A DNA stretch of 64,000 bases from CAYJCL01 sp964370475 (GTDB taxonomy: Bacteria; Bacillota_I; Bacilli_A; RF39; UBA660), in the NCBI GenBank assembly GCA_964370475.1, contig CAYJJI010000001.1, positions 62,001-126,000 of the forward strand. Reading direction: 5' to 3'. Shown here piece after piece: positions 1 through 8,329 of this stretch. The position numbers were made by a program, and so were the translations under genes. The stretch's first letter is position 1. The number at the start of each line of letters is the position of its first letter. The notes under the pieces were generated by a model. The model saw only the letters and a program-made list of their open reading frames with translations, had not been told where the DNA came from and did no database searches.

Positions 1-299
1 CCATATACCGTCTCTGACTTTATCAAGTTTTCTTCATAATCATAATACTTAACATTAAAATCAATTGATTGATTTTTATTAGTATTATTTTCATAAATAA
101 ATACTAGTAGATCTTGTTTACTTATCAAATGATAAGTAAACAATACATCACTCTCTATAACCTCAATGTCCTCAGATTTATAATTATTAGAAACTAATAC
201 CTCCAAAGATTCATCAACACCTTTATTTATAAATAAATAAATTGATAAACTAATAAATATTATCGACACAAAACTTAAAATCCATATAGCTATTTTCAT
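1..299 (-). CDS. Partial membrane-anchored protein of unknown function (3' end outside window)
   Basis: An open frame starts with ATG at 299 behind a good GGAGG site and runs off the left edge, giving at least 99 residues. Residues about 4-24 form one hydrophobic N-terminal segment (IWILSFVSIIFISLSIYLF); the rest is polar and looks extracytoplasmic. It begins 18 bases after the prepilin stop, so it is probably co-transcribed with the prepilin and could be a pilus accessory protein. No prepilin cleavage motif is visible. I do not recognise the family; the pilus link is inferred only from position. Confidence 0.6.
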   Translation of the reverse strand, partial: MKIAIWILSFVSIIFISLSIYLFINKGVDESLEVLVSNNYKSEDIEVIESDVLFTYHLISKQDLLVFIYENNTNKNQSIDFNVKYYDYEENLIKSETVY

Positions 300-317
300 T
301 TTCTAACCTCCAAAAAA

Positions 318-1853
318 TCACTCAACTTCATAACACATACCCTCTGGACTATTTCCAAGACATCTTTTAATTTCACATGTATGTTCACCAGTACAAACAT
401 CAAATCCCCAATCAGACCAAGGACCATTTTCTCTATAACCACTTCTTTCACAACTAAAAATAGGTTGATCTGCATTATTAATACAATAAGGATGACTTAA
501 AACATAAAAGCTACCATTATACTGACATCTATTTCCATTATCACATACATATCCTGGTATAGGAGCTTTCGGATATACATGATGACCACTAATAAAAACA
601 GAAGACCTAGTCCTATACTTAGTTACTATTGATAATTTAAAATAAACTTCAACAACAGTATTCTCTCTTGGCATAATAAAATTATCACTATTTAATAAAA
701 CTCCATTAACATACATTTTATCCACTTCATAATTTACATTCGGAACAAATGATAATGAAATATTATTTCCAAATAAAGAAGAATCCTTACTTGAATATGC
801 AACTCCACCATCACCATTAACAACACTAATGGTATATAAAGTTTTATCAACCTTACTTACATTAAAAGGCATCTTAGCTTCATTACCTGCATTATCATAA
901 ACATATAAAACATAATCCCCATTATCTCTAGTAACAGTAATCAAACCATTATTAGAAAGAAAAACATTAATATCATTAATTCTTAATGAATTAATACCAG
1001 AGCCAACAACGCCATCATTATATTCGATATTTACTTCTCTATCCTTATTTATATACTCACTATTATCAACATCTACTTCAATTACTGGAGGAATCTTATC
1101 AATCTTAAGTGTTCTAACTTTAGTTTTAAATCCTTCATTAGTTAAAATAGAACCATATATTGAAATAATAGAATTATCGGCACTAACTAATAACATATTA
1201 GAACAATCATCAACATTATTAATATCTACATTAGAAACATCACAAAAATTACTATCACTATACTTTGAAGACTTATTTACTCCACCTCCAGTAAATACAA
1301 TATCAGATCCTTCCTTAACGCTAAATCCATCATCAACATCTAAAACTAATAAAACGTCAGTATTAATCCAAACAAATTCAGATAAACCACTAATTAATTC
1401 TAATTTATCACCAATAACCCCGTTAACTACCTTATAACCATCAAATTTCAACCCATCTTCATCTTCAAGTTCATATTTAACACTACAATCATCAATTACT
1501 TCATCAGAAAAAGTAGCAACAATTTGATTCTTAGAAAAAGATATATTTATTGCATTACAACTCATATCACTACTATCAACAGGATTAATAACTTTATCAC
1601 TATTAACATCATCAGAACTAATATATCCATCATATACAAGCTGTAAAACAGGTATCGTTATCGGAGCAGACAAGTTAAGTTCATCTCCCCATTTTTCAGA
1701 AGCTATTTCCAAACTTTGTATTTTATTATCTAAAGCCTTTTGCTTTCCTGAATTAGTAATATTTATATAACTTGGAATAGCTATCAATAACAAAATACCA
1801 AGTATTACTATAGCTACTAATATTTCAACAATTGTAAATCCCTTATATTTCAT
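318..1853 (-). CDS. Large type IV prepilin-like surface protein with Ig-like repeats
   Basis: The 511-residue product opens with a textbook type III signal: MKYKG then FTIVE, with cleavage expected after Gly5 and Glu at mature position 5, followed by a hydrophobic helix to about residue 30. This should be processed by the prepilin peptidase encoded at 8330-9085. The body is far longer than a normal major pilin. It carries Ig-like beta segments near residues 240-340, an InlB B-repeat-like segment near 345-410 and a Cys-rich C-terminus with about eight cysteines. A minor or tip pilin, or a pseudopilin-anchored adhesin, is the likeliest role. Start supported by AGAGGTAG upstream. Confidence 0.75.
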   Translation of the reverse strand: MKYKGFTIVEILVAIVILGILLLIAIPSYINITNSGKQKALDNKIQSLEIASEKWGDELNLSAPITIPVLQLVYDGYISSDDVNSDKVINPVDSSDMSCNAINISFSKNQIVATFSDEVIDDCSVKYELEDEDGLKFDGYKVVNGVIGDKLELISGLSEFVWINTDVLLVLDVDDGFSVKEGSDIVFTGGGVNKSSKYSDSNFCDVSNVDINNVDDCSNMLLVSADNSIISIYGSILTNEGFKTKVRTLKIDKIPPVIEVDVDNSEYINKDREVNIEYNDGVVGSGINSLRINDINVFLSNNGLITVTRDNGDYVLYVYDNAGNEAKMPFNVSKVDKTLYTISVVNGDGGVAYSSKDSSLFGNNISLSFVPNVNYEVDKMYVNGVLLNSDNFIMPRENTVVEVYFKLSIVTKYRTRSSVFISGHHVYPKAPIPGYVCDNGNRCQYNGSFYVLSHPYCINNADQPIFSCERSGYRENGPWSDWGFDVCTGEHTCEIKRCLGNSPEGMCYEVE

Positions 1854-1902
1854 AACTACCTCTACTATAACAAGTATAACCTAAAACAAAATAAAAACCA
1901 AT

Positions 1903-1930
1903 AAAAAAAGACTTATAAAAGTCTATTTTT
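1903..1930 (-). terminator. Intrinsic terminator of tig
   Basis: Hairpin AGACTT-ATAA-AAGTCT (1909-1924) followed on the minus strand by seven Ts. The tig stop codon (1923-1925) lies in the hairpin. Confidence 0.75.
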
Positions 1931-3164
1931 TAATTACTTCCATAGCAGCACGCATTTTCAAATCATACTTAACTATATCTAATCCACCAAATGAATCTAA
2001 GAAATCAGCTTCCTTCATTCCATATCCTTCAGCCATATTCTTAGCTTCAGCTTTAGCATCTTTATCAGATATTTCAATCTTTTCAGCATCAGCAATACCT
2101 TCAAGTAAATATCTATAAGTCACTCTCTTAGTAGCTTCTGGATTCATTTGTTCATGAATCTTTTCATGAGTCATACCAGTAAATTGGAAATATTGATCAA
2201 TATTTAATCCTTGCATTTTCAATTGTTCTTCAAATTGATGAATCATTCTATGAACTTCATCACTAATTATTTCAGGATTAATTTCAACTTTCATTTCTTT
2301 AGCAGCAGTTTCTAAACATTCATTAATAAACTTATCTTCTACTTCAGCTTCCTTTTTAGTTTTGATTTTATTTTCAATTTCAGTTCTAAATTCAGCTTCA
2401 GTTTCAACTTTATCAAAACCTAAATCTAAATAGAATTCTTTAGTTAATTCAGGTAATTTTCTTTCTTTAATTTCATTAACTTTAACTTTAAATAAAACTT
2501 CTTTATTTTTTAATTCTTCAGTATAGTTTTCAGGAAACTTAAGATTTAACTCTTTAGAATCTCCAACACTCATCCCAATTAAACCTTCTTCAAAACCAGG
2601 AATAAAAGTATGTGAACCAATTTCTAATGGATAATTAGCTCCAGTTCCACCTTCTAATACTTTACCATCTACAAAACCTTCGAAATCTATAACAGCAGTA
2701 TTACCATCTTCAACACTACCACTTTCTTTAACAGCTACTTCAGCATACTTACTAGATAAAGATTTAATTTCCTCATCAATTTCTTTCTTAGTAACTTTTA
2801 CAGCATCTTTTTTAACACCTAATTTAGTGTATTTACCTAATTTAACTTCAGGTTTAGTAATTATTGTAAATTCAAACTCAACATGTTTATCATCAATTCC
2901 AATGATATTCATTTTAGGTTCAACAACTGGTATTAATTTATTATCTTTTAATACTTTAGTATATGCACTATTAAGTGCAATATCAGTAGCATCCATATAT
3001 AAAGATTCTACACCAACTTTTTTGATATATAAATCTTTAGTAACAGAACCTTTTCTAAACCCATCAATTTTAATATCTTTCTTTTTCTTATTAAATGCTT
3101 CATCAATAGCAGAAGTCCATTCTTTTCCTTTAACTTCTACTTTGATTGTATGTATATTTTTCAT
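1923..3164 (-). CDS. tig: Trigger factor, ribosome-associated chaperone / peptidyl-prolyl isomerase
   Basis: The 413-residue protein has the three-part trigger factor layout: N-terminal ribosome-binding domain (about 1-115), FKBP-type isomerase domain (about 150-235, with GFEEGLIGMSVGD) and a helical C-terminal chaperone domain. It binds the ribosomal exit tunnel near L23/L29 and shields nascent chains. The family signature GFRxGxxP appears as GFRKGSVT, so the final Pro is replaced. The ATG is preceded by GAGAGGAAG. It is monocistronic, with its own promoter (3186-3214) and terminator. Confidence 0.95.
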   Translation of the reverse strand: MKNIHTIKVEVKGKEWTSAIDEAFNKKKKDIKIDGFRKGSVTKDLYIKKVGVESLYMDATDIALNSAYTKVLKDNKLIPVVEPKMNIIGIDDKHVEFEFTIITKPEVKLGKYTKLGVKKDAVKVTKKEIDEEIKSLSSKYAEVAVKESGSVEDGNTAVIDFEGFVDGKVLEGGTGANYPLEIGSHTFIPGFEEGLIGMSVGDSKELNLKFPENYTEELKNKEVLFKVKVNEIKERKLPELTKEFYLDLGFDKVETEAEFRTEIENKIKTKKEAEVEDKFINECLETAAKEMKVEINPEIISDEVHRMIHQFEEQLKMQGLNIDQYFQFTGMTHEKIHEQMNPEATKRVTYRYLLEGIADAEKIEISDKDAKAEAKNMAEGYGMKEADFLDSFGGLDIVKYDLKMRAAMEVIKK

Positions 3165-3185
3165 ATTATCTTCCTCTCGCTAAAC

Positions 3186-3214
3186 ATTATACTACAAATA
3201 ACTAAATATATAAA
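3186..3214 (-). promoter_or_regulatory. Sigma-A promoter of tig
   Basis: Minus-strand TTTATA (3209-3214), 17-bp spacer, perfect TATAAT (3186-3191), about 20 bases upstream of the tig start. Confidence 0.6.
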
Positions 3215-3223
3215 GTATTTAGT

Positions 3224-3252
3224 AAAAAAATAGCATTTTTATGCTATTTTTA
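3224..3252 (-). terminator. Intrinsic terminator of greA operon
   Basis: Hairpin AAATAGCAT / ATGCTATTT around the greA stop codon at 3239-3241, followed on the minus strand by seven Ts. Confidence 0.75.
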
Positions 3253-3709
3253 TAATCTTAATATCATAAGTTCCATTAGGACTTGCAACACTTATTACAT
3301 CTCCTACTTTACGACCCATAACAGCTTCACCAATAGGTGATTCATTACTAATTTTATTGTTAAACGGATCAGCTTCCAAAGAACCTACTATTTGGTATTC
3401 TTCTTCATCATCATCTTCGTCAATATAACTTATAGTAATTGTATTTCCTACACCAACTTCGTCTTTAGATCCAACTTCAACAATTTTAGCATTTTGTAAT
3501 TTATATTCAAGTTCAGTAATTCTCGCTTCTAGTTGAGCTTGCTCTTCACGAGCAGCATCATATTCAGAATTTTCTGATAAATCTCCATGGCTTCTAGCTT
3601 CTTTAATAGCAGCTACCACTTCAACTCTTTTATTTAATTTTAAATCATTTAATTCTTCTTCTAATTCTAAATACCCTTTAGATGTCAGCAAAATAGCTTG
3701 TTTTTTCAT
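3239..3709 (-). CDS. greA: Transcription elongation factor GreA
   Basis: GreA rescues backtracked RNA polymerase by stimulating transcript cleavage. The product (156 residues) has the N-terminal antiparallel coiled coil (to about 75, with GDLSENSEYDAAREEQAQLE including the acidic tip) and the C-terminal FKBP-like domain (SPIGEAVMGRKVGD). Two in-frame ATGs exist; AAGGAGAG directly abuts the first (3715), so the second at 3709, about 8 bases downstream of the Shine-Dalgarno core, is preferred. It is the last gene of the pilC-to-greA operon, at the position greA holds in the alaS-greA cluster of Bacillus. Confidence 0.95.
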   Translation of the reverse strand: MKKQAILLTSKGYLELEEELNDLKLNKRVEVVAAIKEARSHGDLSENSEYDAAREEQAQLEARITELEYKLQNAKIVEVGSKDEVGVGNTITISYIDEDDDEEEYQIVGSLEADPFNNKISNESPIGEAVMGRKVGDVISVASPNGTYDIKIIKIA

Positions 3710-3747
3710 ATTCATCTCTCCTTCAAAAAAGTATCCTAATAAGAATA

Positions 3748-4935
3748 CTACAAATAGTCATTAATGTCAATCGTTTTCAAACGCATCATATCTCCAGGTA
3801 AAACCTTAAGATCACCTTTGAATTTTATTATCATTCTTGGATGTCTCGCAACATCTAAAACATTTAAATCTTCATCATAAAATTCATTAATAACATAAGT
3901 AAAAACAGAAGTATCAGGTCCAAAAAACTCAACTACATCAGAAGTTTTAAAATAATTTCTTTGTTCTATAGTAACAATACCATTTTCATTAGATTTAACT
4001 ATTCCTAAAAAATCTTGATTACTCTCTTCCTTACGACCTAAAAAATACTGTTCTTCCACTCCAGCAATCTTATCAAAAAATTGCGGTGTACTATCTCTAT
4101 TAGCACATCTATTTAATATCGCTAAGTAGTACTTAATATATGCATCATTTAATTCATTATTCATTATTTTATCAATAATTACTCGATAACTATTAATTAC
4201 TGTAGCAATATAATAAATACTTCTCATTCTGCCTTCTACTTTAAAAGAGTTAACCCCAATCTTTATCATTTCTTTAATATTACTAACCATATTTAAATCT
4301 TTAGGAGTCATACTATAAGTTAAATTATCATTATCACTTAAAAAAGTAAATCTACATACTTGAGCACAACCACCTCTGTTACTATCTCTATTAGTAACAT
4401 AATTACTAAGAACACATTTACCTGAATAAGAAGTACACATTGCTCCATGAATAAAACACTCAAGTTCTAAATTAGTTTCTTCTTTGATATTTTTAATATC
4501 TTCTTTACTACATTCACGAGCTAGTACAACTCTAGTAGCACCCAAACCTTTATAAAACTTAGCCGTCTCACTATTAGTAATACTTGCTTGAGTAGAAATG
4601 TGTAATTCATATTTACAGTTCAACTCACGCCATAATTTCATAACTACTATATCACTACAAATAATGGCATCAATCCCAATTTCATCCAAAGAAAGTAAGT
4701 ATTCCCTCAAACCATCAAGATCATTCTCATGCAACACTATATTAACTGTTACATATATTTTCTTTTTTAAACTATGAGTATATAATACAGCCTCTTTTAA
4801 ATCATCTAACGAAAAATTTCTTGCATTTGCTCTCAAACTAAAATTAGTTCCACCAACATATACAGCATCAGCTCCATACAACAAAGCAAACTTAAGACGT
4901 TCAAAATCACCAGCTGGCGCTAATAACTCAACCAT
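3748..4935 (-). CDS. trhP2: U32-family tRNA hydroxylation protein TrhP2 (YrrO-like)
   Basis: The 395-residue protein contains the full U32 signature, ECFIHGAMCTSYSGKCVLS near residue 165, followed by more cysteines (GGCAQVC) that could bind an Fe-S cluster. In Bacillus subtilis the two linked U32 proteins YrrN and YrrO (TrhP1/TrhP2) are needed for prephenate-dependent 5-hydroxyuridine at tRNA position 34, not for proteolysis. It overlaps trhP1 by 8 bases and follows a GAGGTGA site. The family assignment is firm; the tRNA role rests on homology and on trmR two genes upstream. Confidence 0.85.
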   Translation of the reverse strand: MVELLAPAGDFERLKFALLYGADAVYVGGTNFSLRANARNFSLDDLKEAVLYTHSLKKKIYVTVNIVLHENDLDGLREYLLSLDEIGIDAIICSDIVVMKLWRELNCKYELHISTQASITNSETAKFYKGLGATRVVLARECSKEDIKNIKEETNLELECFIHGAMCTSYSGKCVLSNYVTNRDSNRGGCAQVCRFTFLSDNDNLTYSMTPKDLNMVSNIKEMIKIGVNSFKVEGRMRSIYYIATVINSYRVIIDKIMNNELNDAYIKYYLAILNRCANRDSTPQFFDKIAGVEEQYFLGRKEESNQDFLGIVKSNENGIVTIEQRNYFKTSDVVEFFGPDTSVFTYVINEFYDEDLNVLDVARHPRMIIKFKGDLKVLPGDMMRLKTIDINDYL

Positions 4936-5725
4936 TTCGTCTCACCTCTTCAATCTTAAAAACCGTTCTCTTATCTAAAAAACCACTAAATAAACCATCC
5001 TTACTTAAAATATCAATAACCTTCTCCTTTTCAATATAAGAAGTATTTATATAAAAATAAAGCACATCAAGTTCTAATAATCTTTTATCAAAAAATATAT
5101 GATTATCATAAATAACAGTTCCCAAATCACTCTCGGTCATTAAAAATTCATAACCACCTACAGTTTCCTTAAGCAAAGTCTTACTTTTACTAGGTAACTT
5201 ATAATTATCAGTATAATTACTTATTAAACTTCTTCTACTATACATAGCTTGATTATAACCAAATAAATGAACTACAACTTTCTTTTTAACTTCAGAAACT
5301 ATATTTTCAAGTTCAGATATAGTTAACTCATTACTTACAACAACACTATCATTAAATTCTAATAAATAATTAATAGATTCACTATTAGTAGCAAAATGAT
5401 TTTGAAACAAAATCAATTCTAAATCAAGATTTAACTCTTTAACTAAATTATATACAGCTAAATCTTCATATACAATTCCTTTTATTTTTAATAAAGGCAA
5501 TATTTTTTTTAGATCCTTAACCATCGATGTATTCAATAAACAATTAATTAAAACATAAGAATCAGTAAAATTATTAACATCTTCGACTTTAAAACTTTTT
5601 TCATACCCAATAGAAAATCCTTCTAAAGCAAAAAGAAAGGTTGTAAAACCTTTTTCCTTATAAAATTCTATATCAGCTAAATTATTAATATTTAATAAAC
5701 AATTAGTTAGCATTTTTTTTAACAC
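4928..5725 (-). CDS. trhP1: U32-family protein TrhP1 (YrrN-like)
   Basis: This 265-residue protein is a shorter, divergent U32 relative without the signature Cys cluster, as expected for the partner subunit YrrN. It lies between trmR and trhP2 with overlaps on both sides, implying translational coupling. The start given is GTG at 5725; an ATG four codons downstream (5713) is an alternative and neither has a strong Shine-Dalgarno. It probably acts with TrhP2 in tRNA wobble-uridine hydroxylation. The call leans on gene order; sequence alone is weaker than for trhP2. Confidence 0.7.
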   Translation of the reverse strand: MLKKMLTNCLLNINNLADIEFYKEKGFTTFLFALEGFSIGYEKSFKVEDVNNFTDSYVLINCLLNTSMVKDLKKILPLLKIKGIVYEDLAVYNLVKELNLDLELILFQNHFATNSESINYLLEFNDSVVVSNELTISELENIVSEVKKKVVVHLFGYNQAMYSRRSLISNYTDNYKLPSKSKTLLKETVGGYEFLMTESDLGTVIYDNHIFFDKRLLELDVLYFYINTSYIEKEKVIDILSKDGLFSGFLDKRTVFKIEEVRRNG

Positions 5726-6296
5726 TCACAGAAATTCCATCACCAACATCAATGAAATCAGTATCAAATTCATCATGATGTTTCAAGAAATCAATATAAT
5801 TCTCTATTTTATTAACTAAGCCTTTTAGATTACGACTTTCAATATTCTTTTTATTAGCAACATGTCCATGAAATTTTAAATTATCACTAATAATAATACC
5901 ACCATCATTTAAAAAATGTTTGAATTTATCAAAATAATTAATATATTGACCCTTAGCAGCATCAATAAATATTAAATCATATTTAACTCCAACTAAGTTA
6001 ACTTCTAAAGCATCTTGAAATACTACGTTAATATTTTTATCTAAAGAACACTTCTTAACATTCTTTAAACATTCCATATATCTATTATTATCTTTCTCTA
6101 TAGTAGTAACTTTAACATCATCATTAGCACTAGCCATTAAAATAGCAGAATAACCAATAGCACTACCTATCTCTAAGATAGACTTAACATTATGTTTTTT
6201 AATATATTTCATAATAAATACTATTGAATCTTTCTCAATAATTGGAACATTATGCTCCTTCGCATACTCTTCCATTTCTAAAATTATTTCTTTCAT
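5703..6296 (-). CDS. trmR: tRNA 5-hydroxyuridine methyltransferase TrmR (YrrM-like)
   Basis: A class I SAM-dependent O-methyltransferase of 197 residues. Motif I is ILEIGSAIGYSAILMA, the acidic post-I loop is TIEKDNNRY, and DLIFIDAAKGQY matches the COMT-like/YrrM family. In B. subtilis YrrM (TrmR) methylates ho5U34 to mo5U34 in tRNAs. The two U32 genes that make ho5U follow directly, so the pathway is clustered. AAAGGTG sits one base before an ATG at 6302 but seven before ATG 6296, so the latter start is used. Confidence 0.85.
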   Translation of the reverse strand: MKEIILEMEEYAKEHNVPIIEKDSIVFIMKYIKKHNVKSILEIGSAIGYSAILMASANDDVKVTTIEKDNNRYMECLKNVKKCSLDKNINVVFQDALEVNLVGVKYDLIFIDAAKGQYINYFDKFKHFLNDGGIIISDNLKFHGHVANKKNIESRNLKGLVNKIENYIDFLKHHDEFDTDFIDVGDGISVSVKKNAN

Positions 6297-6308
6297 TATC
6301 ATTCACCT

Positions 6309-7370
6309 TTATTCACAAAACATTCCACTTGCTTTAATTTCTGAAGTCTTAGCTATATGTTCAGCTTCAGTATTTGTATAATATGTTTTACCATTACAAT
6401 CAGCAACGAAATACATGTATCCTTCATCAGTTGGGTTCAATGCTGCATCAATACTTTTAATTCCTGGATTACTAATAGGTCCTACACTAAGACCAAAATA
6501 AGTTGCACATCTAGTATTATAACTATTCAAACAACTTGAATAACCATATTCTAAATTACTAGCAGACTCTTTTTGTTCTCCATATAAAGTAGTAACATCA
6601 CTACCTAAACTCCAACCAGCATCAATTCTATTTAAGAAAACTTCAGAAACCATAGGACGATCAACATCATATTTAGTTTCCCTTTCAATAATACTAGCTA
6701 AAGTTAAAACTTCATGAACAGACATCGAACTACTTAAAATTTCATCCTTATACGCTTCCAGTTTAGCTAAAGTATTGTTAAGCATAATAACAACAACTTC
6801 TTCAACACTTGCATTATAATATATATCATAAGTATCAGGAAATAAATATCCCTCAAGTGCGTAATAAATATTACCATTTAATACGTCATTAGTCAAGAAC
6901 CAGTACTTTTCACTATCAATTAATCTTTGAATCATTTCTGGATCATTAATATCTTCAAGAACTCTCTCTTCATCCATTTTAATATGATTAGCAATAATTT
7001 TGACATGATCAGTTAACTTATCCCCCTCATAAAAAACAACAAAAGAAGAATCACTAACATTTCCTAAATTCAATGCATCAAATATATGTCTCATAGACAT
7101 ATTTTTATTAAGTTCATATTCACCAGCTTGTAATACAACATCACTTATAAAAGCATAGCCCATAGCAATTAATTCACTTCTAATTAAACCAGCATCAGCT
7201 AAATTATTAATTATATCAGTAGTAGATTCGCCCTCTCTAATCATAAAATTAACTTTAGTAGATGAATTACTCATCGGTTCCATCATAAATAAAACAACAA
7301 TCACAACTGCAACAATAAATATAATTATACCTATAATTATATTTATTATATTTTTCTTTATAAATTTCAC
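6309..7370 (-). CDS. mltG: Endolytic murein transglycosylase MltG
   Basis: MltG cleaves nascent glycan strands at the outer membrane face and sets strand length. The 353-residue protein has one N-terminal membrane helix (about 8-30), a LysM-like region, and the YceG/MltG catalytic domain. Hallmarks are EGYLFPDTYDI and ASIIERET, which holds the catalytic Glu, plus the C-terminal LNPTDEGYMYFVAD segment. Translation starts at GTG 7370, overlapping the upstream TGA (GTGA), with GGGAG seven bases before it. Position between yrzB and trmR is conserved in Bacilli. Confidence 0.92.
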   Translation of the reverse strand: MKFIKKNIINIIIGIIIFIVAVVIVVLFMMEPMSNSSTKVNFMIREGESTTDIINNLADAGLIRSELIAMGYAFISDVVLQAGEYELNKNMSMRHIFDALNLGNVSDSSFVVFYEGDKLTDHVKIIANHIKMDEERVLEDINDPEMIQRLIDSEKYWFLTNDVLNGNIYYALEGYLFPDTYDIYYNASVEEVVVIMLNNTLAKLEAYKDEILSSSMSVHEVLTLASIIERETKYDVDRPMVSEVFLNRIDAGWSLGSDVTTLYGEQKESASNLEYGYSSCLNSYNTRCATYFGLSVGPISNPGIKSIDAALNPTDEGYMYFVADCNGKTYYTNTEAEHIAKTSEIKASGMFCE

Positions 7371-7639
7371 TCTTTATCTCCCTTTTTTTCAATTAAAGAA
7401 GATAAAATAGATTCTACTATCTTAAATTCTTCATTAGATTTAATATCTTTAAGCTTCAATTCCCCATTTTTATATTCACTAATAGAAGCATATATTATTT
7501 TATTCTTATCATCATCATAAGTATTATCAGTATATACTATATAATCATGACCAGTCTCCTCACTATTAAAAGTAAACAAAACATCACATATCACTTCTTC
7601 ATTACTTTTATTTATAAAAGTAATAACATTATCTTTCAT
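7367..7639 (-). CDS. yrzB: DUF1292 protein (YrzB-like)
   Basis: A 90-residue acidic protein between ruvX and mltG, exactly where Bacilli carry the DUF1292 protein YrzB. The core (NEEVICDVLFTFNSEETGHDYIVYTD, split by short turns) fits that family of small beta-rich proteins of unknown function. It overlaps ruvX by 11 bases and mltG by 4. No membrane segment or catalytic motif is visible. Confidence 0.8.
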   Translation of the reverse strand: MKDNVITFINKSNEEVICDVLFTFNSEETGHDYIVYTDNTYDDDKNKIIYASISEYKNGELKLKDIKSNEEFKIVESILSSLIEKKGDKE

Positions 7640-8048
7640 TTTTTAACCCTTTCAAGTAAGATTCTAAAATGATACAAGCTGCATAACTATCTATAACTTG
7701 CTTACGTTTATTTCTTCTCATATCAACATCTAATAAATATCTCTCAGCTTCCATAGTAGATAATCTCTCATCAATAAGTATTACTTCTATCGGAAACTTA
7801 TCTAGAAGCCATTCTTTAAAATTTAAAGATCTCTCTGAAGCAAAACCCAAAGAATTATCCATATTTTTAGGTAACCCTAATACAAATGTACCAATATCAT
7901 TTTCCCTAACAATTTTTTCTAATTCAGGAATTAAATCTTCATAAACTTTAAACTTTAATACATCAAACTTAGTAGCAATGGTATTACTTCTATCAGTAAT
8001 AGCCAACCCAATCTTTTTAGTTCCCAAATCCATTCCTAATACTCTCAT
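7629..8048 (-). CDS. ruvX: RuvX/YqgF Holliday-junction-resolvase-fold nuclease
   Basis: The 139-residue protein has the RNase H fold motifs of YqgF/RuvX: MDLGTKKIGLAITD at the N-terminus, LGLPKNMDNSLG, LIDERLSTMEAERYL and a C-terminal DSYAACIILESYL, supplying the conserved acidic residues. Members process pre-16S rRNA ends or resolve junctions; which applies here cannot be told. It overlaps ireB by 4 bases and yrzB by 11, so the four small genes are tightly coupled. Confidence 0.92.
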   Translation of the reverse strand: MRVLGMDLGTKKIGLAITDRSNTIATKFDVLKFKVYEDLIPELEKIVRENDIGTFVLGLPKNMDNSLGFASERSLNFKEWLLDKFPIEVILIDERLSTMEAERYLLDVDMRRNKRKQVIDSYAACIILESYLKGLKNER

Positions 8049-8293
8049 TTATTATTCAAATACTCCTTTAAAATAGTAGCTATTAATTCTGACCTATCAA
8101 TACTAGTTATATTTTTTCTAGCACTCTTAAAACTAGAAATAAATCCAGGATCACCACTCATCATATAACCAACAATTTGATTAATAGAGTCGTAACCTTT
8201 CTCTTCCAGTGCTAAAATAACATCATCTATTATTTTTTCAACATTCTTAGATTTTAACGCATCAACATCAAAAAGTATTGTTTCATCATTCAT
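8045..8293 (-). CDS. ireB: IreB family regulatory phosphoprotein (UPF0297/YrzL)
   Basis: An 82-residue protein with the UPF0297 pattern: DETILFDVD at the N-terminus, then EEKGYDSINQIVGYMMSGDP and a basic helix. In Enterococcus faecalis IreB is a substrate of the Ser/Thr kinase IreK and restrains cephalosporin resistance by acting on peptidoglycan precursor supply. Thr5 lies in the equivalent N-terminal stretch. In Bacillus it directly follows alaS, while here pilC-pilD occupy that place. Its kinase is not in the window. Confidence 0.9.
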   Translation of the reverse strand: MNDETILFDVDALKSKNVEKIIDDVILALEEKGYDSINQIVGYMMSGDPGFISSFKSARKNITSIDRSELIATILKEYLNNK

Positions 8294-8329
8294 ATAATAC
8301 CTCCAAATTTACTATATTTTACCATTTTA

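Noticed and set aside
2827..3183. Plus-strand open frame opposite tig
   Set aside because: Antisense shadow of a clear trigger factor gene; composition is that of reversed codons and there is no ribosome site. Similar plus-strand frames opposite mltG, alaS, ruvA, cpaE, obg, spoIVFA, mreD and the GH gene were dropped for the same reason.
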